A stretch of 34,805 nt of DNA, from contig JAITCL010000028.1 of NCBI GenBank assembly GCA_031283105.1, positions 1 to 34,805 on the forward strand. The letters are read 5' to 3'. The notes below the pieces were generated by a model. That model searched no databases, was not told where the DNA came from, and saw nothing but the letters and a program-made list of their open reading frames with translations. The stretch's first letter is position 1; the number at the start of each line of letters is the position of its first letter. The stretch comes from Treponema sp. (lineage in GTDB: Bacteria; Spirochaetota; Spirochaetia; Treponematales; Breznakiellaceae). The translations under genes and the position numbers were made by a program. This document shows positions 32,034 through 34,805 of this stretch, one piece after another.

Positions 32034-33458
32034 CTACAACTTATCTATCAGCATTGAACACTTTCCCGAAGGGATAGGCAGCGTTTTTCTCTTCTTCCCC
32101 AAAATGTTAATCGTAAAATAATACAACTTTTCACTTTCCATATGTATCTCCCAGCCCCGCCCGCTTTTGTTGGAAAGAATCGTTATCATGTTTTTCTTGA
32201 GGGAAAGATTTTCAACCCCCATAATTTCCAGATTGGGAATAATCCAGTCCACCGTTTTGCGGGGCAGGGAAATACACAGACCCACAATATTTTCAATGGT
32301 CAAGGTAATGGTAGAAAGGGCGTCGTAGGAAAGATATTGGGCGCGGGGAAAATCAACCTTGCCGTGCCATTTTGCCGGGCCTTCTTTGGTGGGCAGATAC
32401 GCCTCCCACAAATTGCCCTTGTGATGGTCGCCGTCGGGACTCATCGAATCCAGCATAAAATACAGGTGGCGGATGGCGCAATCACGGGCCAAGTCCCAGC
32501 GCTGGTAACGCTCCAGCCCCTTAATCACCATGAAGGTGAGGTGGGGATACACCGACCCGCGATAGCCCCGCCCGGTTTCATCAAAATTTTTGTCGGAAAG
32601 GGACAGCGAAGGAAACGGATGCGGCGCGCCAAAAAACTTAGGATCGGAAAGTTTTGCGATGATACGTTCCGCCTTTTCATCATTGGGAATTTCGGCGAGC
32701 AGCGGCCAATAACCGGCGATGGTTTTAACCGGCAGCCGTTTTTCACTGCGGTCAATGTCATGGTAAAAGCCGTCATGGGGATCCCACATCAGGGAATTGA
32801 TTCGGGTTTTAAGGGAGAAATACTGTTTCTTGTACTGAAAGCTGGAATCCTTGTCATTGAGGATGTCCGCCATTGCGGACATATACAGGGCATTAACCGC
32901 CATCATGGCGTTAAAATCCAGCGAATAATAAGTTCCTTCGCGGGGGGCGTTAGCCATTCCCGTAACCGCCAGGGGAACCCGGTACAGGCCGTTGGACTTC
33001 TTAAAGGTTGAGTCTATCCACTCGGTATATTTGTGCAATACCGCCAAAACATCCTTGACCCGCTTTTTGTTGGCGGATTTGTGGTAGATGTTATACTCGG
33101 CCCAGGCAAAAAGGGGGACTCCCAAGCCCTCGGCATTGTCCTTTTCCGCCACCGGCTCGCCGGTATTGATGTCATAGGCGCTGCGAATGGCCCCATCCGG
33201 CTCCTGGCGGCTGTAAAACAGGTCCAAACTGGGCGTTGCCTGATAAATTCGGTTGGAATACACCAAAAAAAAGGACGAATAGATCGCATCGGACTGAAAA
33301 ACAGTCTGAGACCCCGGATAGGAAAAGAATTTTCCCTCTATTCCGCCTTTTTCGTTCCCGCTATTCCAGCAATCCTGTATCCAGGCCCATGTTTTATCGT
33401 AAATATCGACAAAATCCTGATCATAGAAGTGAATCCTCGGAAAGTCGTGCTTTGTCAC
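32034..33458 (-). CDS. Glycosidase with (alpha/alpha)6 fold (GH63/trehalase-like, MGH1-like)
   Basis: A 474-residue cytosolic protein of the six-hairpin glycosidase group, related to GH63/GH37 and mannosylglycerate hydrolase. Signatures are QSDAIYSSFFLVYSN, EPDGAIRSAYD, a YYSLDFNAMMAVNALYMSAM segment near residue 180, DGFYHDID, GYRGSVYPHLTFMVIKGLER and GNLWEAYLPTKEGP. The acidic residues in PDGAIR, LDFN and WEAY are candidates for catalysis. There is no signal peptide, so it would act on an internal sugar or solute, perhaps trehalose, a glucosylglycerate or glycogen-derived oligosaccharide. The start is GTG 33458 with AAGGGG upstream. It is the first gene of an operon with the Ppx/GppA gene, 4 bp apart. 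Confidence 0.85.
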   Translation of the reverse strand: MTKHDFPRIHFYDQDFVDIYDKTWAWIQDCWNSGNEKGGIEGKFFSYPGSQTVFQSDAIYSSFFLVYSNRIYQATPSLDLFYSRQEPDGAIRSAYDINTGEPVAEKDNAEGLGVPLFAWAEYNIYHKSANKKRVKDVLAVLHKYTEWIDSTFKKSNGLYRVPLAVTGMANAPREGTYYSLDFNAMMAVNALYMSAMADILNDKDSSFQYKKQYFSLKTRINSLMWDPHDGFYHDIDRSEKRLPVKTIAGYWPLLAEIPNDEKAERIIAKLSDPKFFGAPHPFPSLSLSDKNFDETGRGYRGSVYPHLTFMVIKGLERYQRWDLARDCAIRHLYFMLDSMSPDGDHHKGNLWEAYLPTKEGPAKWHGKVDFPRAQYLSYDALSTITLTIENIVGLCISLPRKTVDWIIPNLEIMGVENLSLKKNMITILSNKSGRGWEIHMESEKLYYFTINILGKKRKTLPIPSGKCSMLIDKL

Positions 33459-33497
33459 CTAAACCCCTTGGTTAATTACGTTTATGTATAGGTTTCA

Positions 33498-33526
33498 ATT
33501 ATACATCAAAAAGCCCTTATTTGCCA
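33498..33526 (-). promoter_or_regulatory. Promoter of the glycosidase-ppx operon
   Basis: Minus strand TGGCAA (33526-33521), 17-bp spacer, TATAAT (33503-33498). The predicted leader of about 30 nt carries the AAGGGG ribosome-binding site. Confidence 0.55.
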
Positions 33527-33564
33527 GTTTTTTTTATTTTTTTGCACAAATTTGAATGATAACG

Positions 33565-33900
33565 CAGGGCAACAGCAGGTACTTTTTCTTTCATATACGA
33601 AATAGCACGTAAATCGGCACAGGGAACAGCGCCGGGGCTGCCAAAACAGATGGGGGAACTCAACTACGCAGCCCCCGCACGGCTTCCGTGCATCATTGAA
33701 GGCTATGGGTAATTCCATTATCAGCGTGTCCTCTTGCTTTCCGTGCCGTGCGGCTTTTAATCGTACACCTAGTTTTTGCTCTTATTCCCTGGTCTGCTCC
33801 GTCGAAGAATCCCATAATGTTTTGGCAACCCCGCGCTGTCTCCCTGTGCCGCCTTATTTCACTTTATCACCTATATAACACGGTATATGCTGTTGCCCTG
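33565..33900 (+). repeat. MITE-like structured element, copy E
   Basis: 336 bp with the best-preserved outer tips: CAGGGCAACAGCAGGTAC (33565-33582) and GTATATGCTGTTGCCCTG (33883-33900), pairing at 16 of 18 positions, including the outer 13. The core has the same two stems as the other copies, in the orientation of A and C. It fills the gap between the glycosidase gene and the 34090 gene. No target-site duplication is obvious. Confidence 0.8.
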
Positions 33901-33906
33901 TGACGG

Positions 33907-33930
33907 TAGAGGGGAAGGCTTTCCCCTCTA
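33907..33930. repeat. Perfect short hairpin
   Basis: TAGAGGGGAA-GGCT-TTCCCCTCTA, 10-bp stem and 4-nt loop, 6 bp after the right end of repeat copy E. No T-run follows on either strand. Confidence 0.5.
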
Positions 33931-33999
33931 ACAAAAGCAGGACTTTTGCCTTTATGCGTTAATAACGCGGTATTCTGTAATTCTACCCCTGTCTTCTTC

Positions 34000-34034
34000 C
34001 TCCGTGTTCTCCGTGTCCTCCGTGGTGAAAATTC
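34000..34034 (+). repeat. Uninterrupted CTCCGTG carrier repeat
   Basis: CTCCGTGTTCTCCGTGTCC then TCCGTGGTGAAAATTC. This is the empty version of the sequence split by the 122-bp element at 5518-5639. Confidence 0.65.
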
Positions 34035-34054
34035 TGCCCCCGTTAATTACCAGC

Positions 34055-34083
34055 TTGTCTTTTTCACACCGCAGATATACAAT
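34055..34083 (+). promoter_or_regulatory. Promoter of the 34090 gene, predicted leaderless
   Basis: TTGTCT (34055-34060), 17-bp spacer, TACAAT (34078-34083), six bases (ATACCT), ATG 34090. No ribosome-binding site is present. Confidence 0.6.
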
Positions 34084-34089
34084 ATACCT

Positions 34090-34455
34090 ATGTTTTTTCT
34101 AATACTGGTCGGCATTATTACTTTTGTCGGCATTGTTTATTTGGCTGTTTCATCGCAATCCAGCTTTAAGATCAGAATCGCGGCGCTGGGCGCTTTGGCT
34201 CTGATGATAACAACGGTCATAATATGTTTGATTTTTTTCTTTAAATCGGCGGCAACTCCCAAACAGCTACTGCTGCCGGATATGTCGCCTTCCGACCTTC
34301 CGCCCGTGTCAACGGGTCATAATATCCCGATGCTGATAATGCTGGTCATTTTCCTGATCGCCCTGTTTGTAATGGTAGTGATACTATCCATGCGGGAACA
34401 AAAGCGAACCAAAGACAAAGAAGACAAAAACGACAACCTCATGGGTAATTGGTAG
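34090..34455 (+). CDS. Small membrane protein, function unknown
   Basis: A 121-residue protein with three predicted membrane helices (about residues 2-20, 31-51 and 78-101) and a highly charged C-terminal tail (REQKRTKDKEDKNDN). A Pro/Ser-rich loop (PDMSPSDLPPVS) separates helices 2 and 3. The start at 34090 was chosen because the first helix begins there and a promoter ends exactly 6 nt before; the longer frame to 33946 runs through the carrier repeat and promoter. I do not recognise a family. Confidence 0.68.
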   Translation: MFFLILVGIITFVGIVYLAVSSQSSFKIRIAALGALALMITTVIICLIFFFKSAATPKQLLLPDMSPSDLPPVSTGHNIPMLIMLVIFLIALFVMVVILSMREQKRTKDKEDKNDNLMGNW

Positions 34456-34490
34456 TATTGGTGGTCAGTCACCGCTGACCCCCTTTCCCC

Positions 34491-34520
34491 CTCCGTGTTC
34501 TCCGTGGTGAAAATTCTTCC
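34491..34520 (+). repeat. Uninterrupted CTCCGTG carrier repeat, short form
   Basis: CTCCGTGTTCTCCGTGGTGA followed by AAATTCTTCC, with one CTCCGTG unit fewer than 34000-34034. The following TGCTTTCTCA stretch also resembles the sequence after copy 1 (5658-5669). Confidence 0.6.
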
Positions 34521-34556
34521 TGCTTTCTCACTACGCATGGCTCGCCGTACCGTAGT

Positions 34557-34620
34557 GGTGTCAGTCACTTTTTACGTTTGAAACAAAATTCTTTCGAATC
34601 GGGTGGGGGTGACTGACACC
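34557..34620. repeat. REP-like hairpin GGTGTCAGTCAC
   Basis: GGTGTCAGTCAC (34557-34568) pairs perfectly over 12 bp with GTGACTGACACC (34609-34620). A smaller related hairpin, GGTCAG-TCACCG-CTGACC, lies at about 34463-34480, and a further GGTGACTG occurs at about 34661. Confidence 0.65.
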
Positions 34621-34681
34621 TATGCTCTATAGGCTTTTATCAATGCTTTATAGGCAATAGGTGACTGCCATCATAAACCCC

Positions 34682-34710
34682 TTGACAACCCCCCAAAAGT
34701 ATGCCATTAT
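34682..34710 (+). promoter_or_regulatory. Possible promoter of a gene running off the right edge
   Basis: TTGACA (34682-34687), 17-bp spacer, CATTAT (34705-34710), in front of an open frame beginning at 34734. The -10 match is moderate (4 of 6). Confidence 0.45.
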
Positions 34711-34733
34711 GTAATCTGGAAGCAGGTAAATAT

Positions 34734-34805
34734 ATGCTTATAGCGAAGGATACCATACTAATAGCGAATTCTTATATAACTAATAGTATGGGTTTTAAGG
34801 GCTTA
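34734..34805 (+). CDS. Possible start of a gene cut by the right edge
   Basis: An ATG at 34734, preceded by a weak AGCAGG, opens a frame of 24 codons to the window end (beginning MLIAKDTILIANSYITNS). A promoter-like pair lies about 24 nt upstream. Too little is visible to name a family, and chance cannot be excluded at this length. Confidence 0.35.
   Translation, partial: MLIAKDTILIANSYITNSMGFKGL

Noticed and set aside
5077-33900. The five-copy repeat as an insertion sequence or CRISPR array
   Set aside because: No transposase frame is present, and copies are kilobases apart with no regular spacers, so neither description fits.

Overview
The window looks like the chromosome of a host-associated spirochaete, most likely a Treponema or Breznakiella-type bacterium. 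This rests on gene content and protein style, since no rRNA or other marker gene is present. The supporting genes are two large Cache-type chemoreceptors, an HD-GYP response regulator, a class III adenylate cyclase, an etfB-etfA-acyl-CoA dehydrogenase operon, relaxed spirochaetal lipoprotein signals and a short ParC. Base composition is near 50% GC. I see no rRNA, tRNA, CRISPR array, transposase or phage structural gene.

Layout. 1-5076 (minus): asnS, a D,D-carboxypeptidase, a small membrane protein, an esterase lipoprotein and an MFS transporter cut by the left edge, tightly packed with ATGA overlaps. 5077-5713: repeats only. 5714-7460: a small protein of unknown function and aroC. 7529-14085: a sensory island with two chemoreceptors, an XRE-type regulator between them and a REC-HD-GYP protein. 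Shared palindromes in the promoters suggest the regulator controls both receptors. 14331-17974 (minus): etfB-etfA-acyl-CoA dehydrogenase behind a good sigma-70 promoter. 18082-23193: an AMMECR1 protein, dCMP deaminase, CYTH protein, DUF3298-like lipoprotein and adenylate cyclase. 23211-25905: an AbiEii-type nucleotidyltransferase pair and an AAA/DUF4143 ATPase. 25909-29260 (minus): parC and an overlapping coiled-coil membrane protein. 29700-34455: a HigA-like HTH protein with a histone-H1-like tail, a Ppx/GppA phosphatase, a glycosidase and a small membrane protein. A gene start may be cut by the right edge.

The intergenic DNA is the least ordinary part. (1) A roughly 330-bp MITE-like element with 18-bp terminal inverted repeats occurs five times. 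(2) A separate 122-bp structured element occurs twice, at 5518-5639 and 14148-14269, inserted at the same point of a CTCCGTG-rich carrier repeat. Its two copies have the same length and show compensatory changes in one stem. Uninterrupted carriers occur elsewhere in the window. (3) Several genes without a Shine-Dalgarno sequence have a -10 box exactly 6-7 nt before the start codon, which suggests leaderless transcripts. (4) An operator-like TGATAT-N3-ATATCA palindrome links the XRE regulator to both chemoreceptor promoters.

The sensory genes form the clearest functional unit. The second chemoreceptor carries its own C-terminal receiver domain and is translationally coupled to a REC-HD-GYP c-di-GMP phosphodiesterase. 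This suggests a path from ligand sensing to second-messenger turnover.
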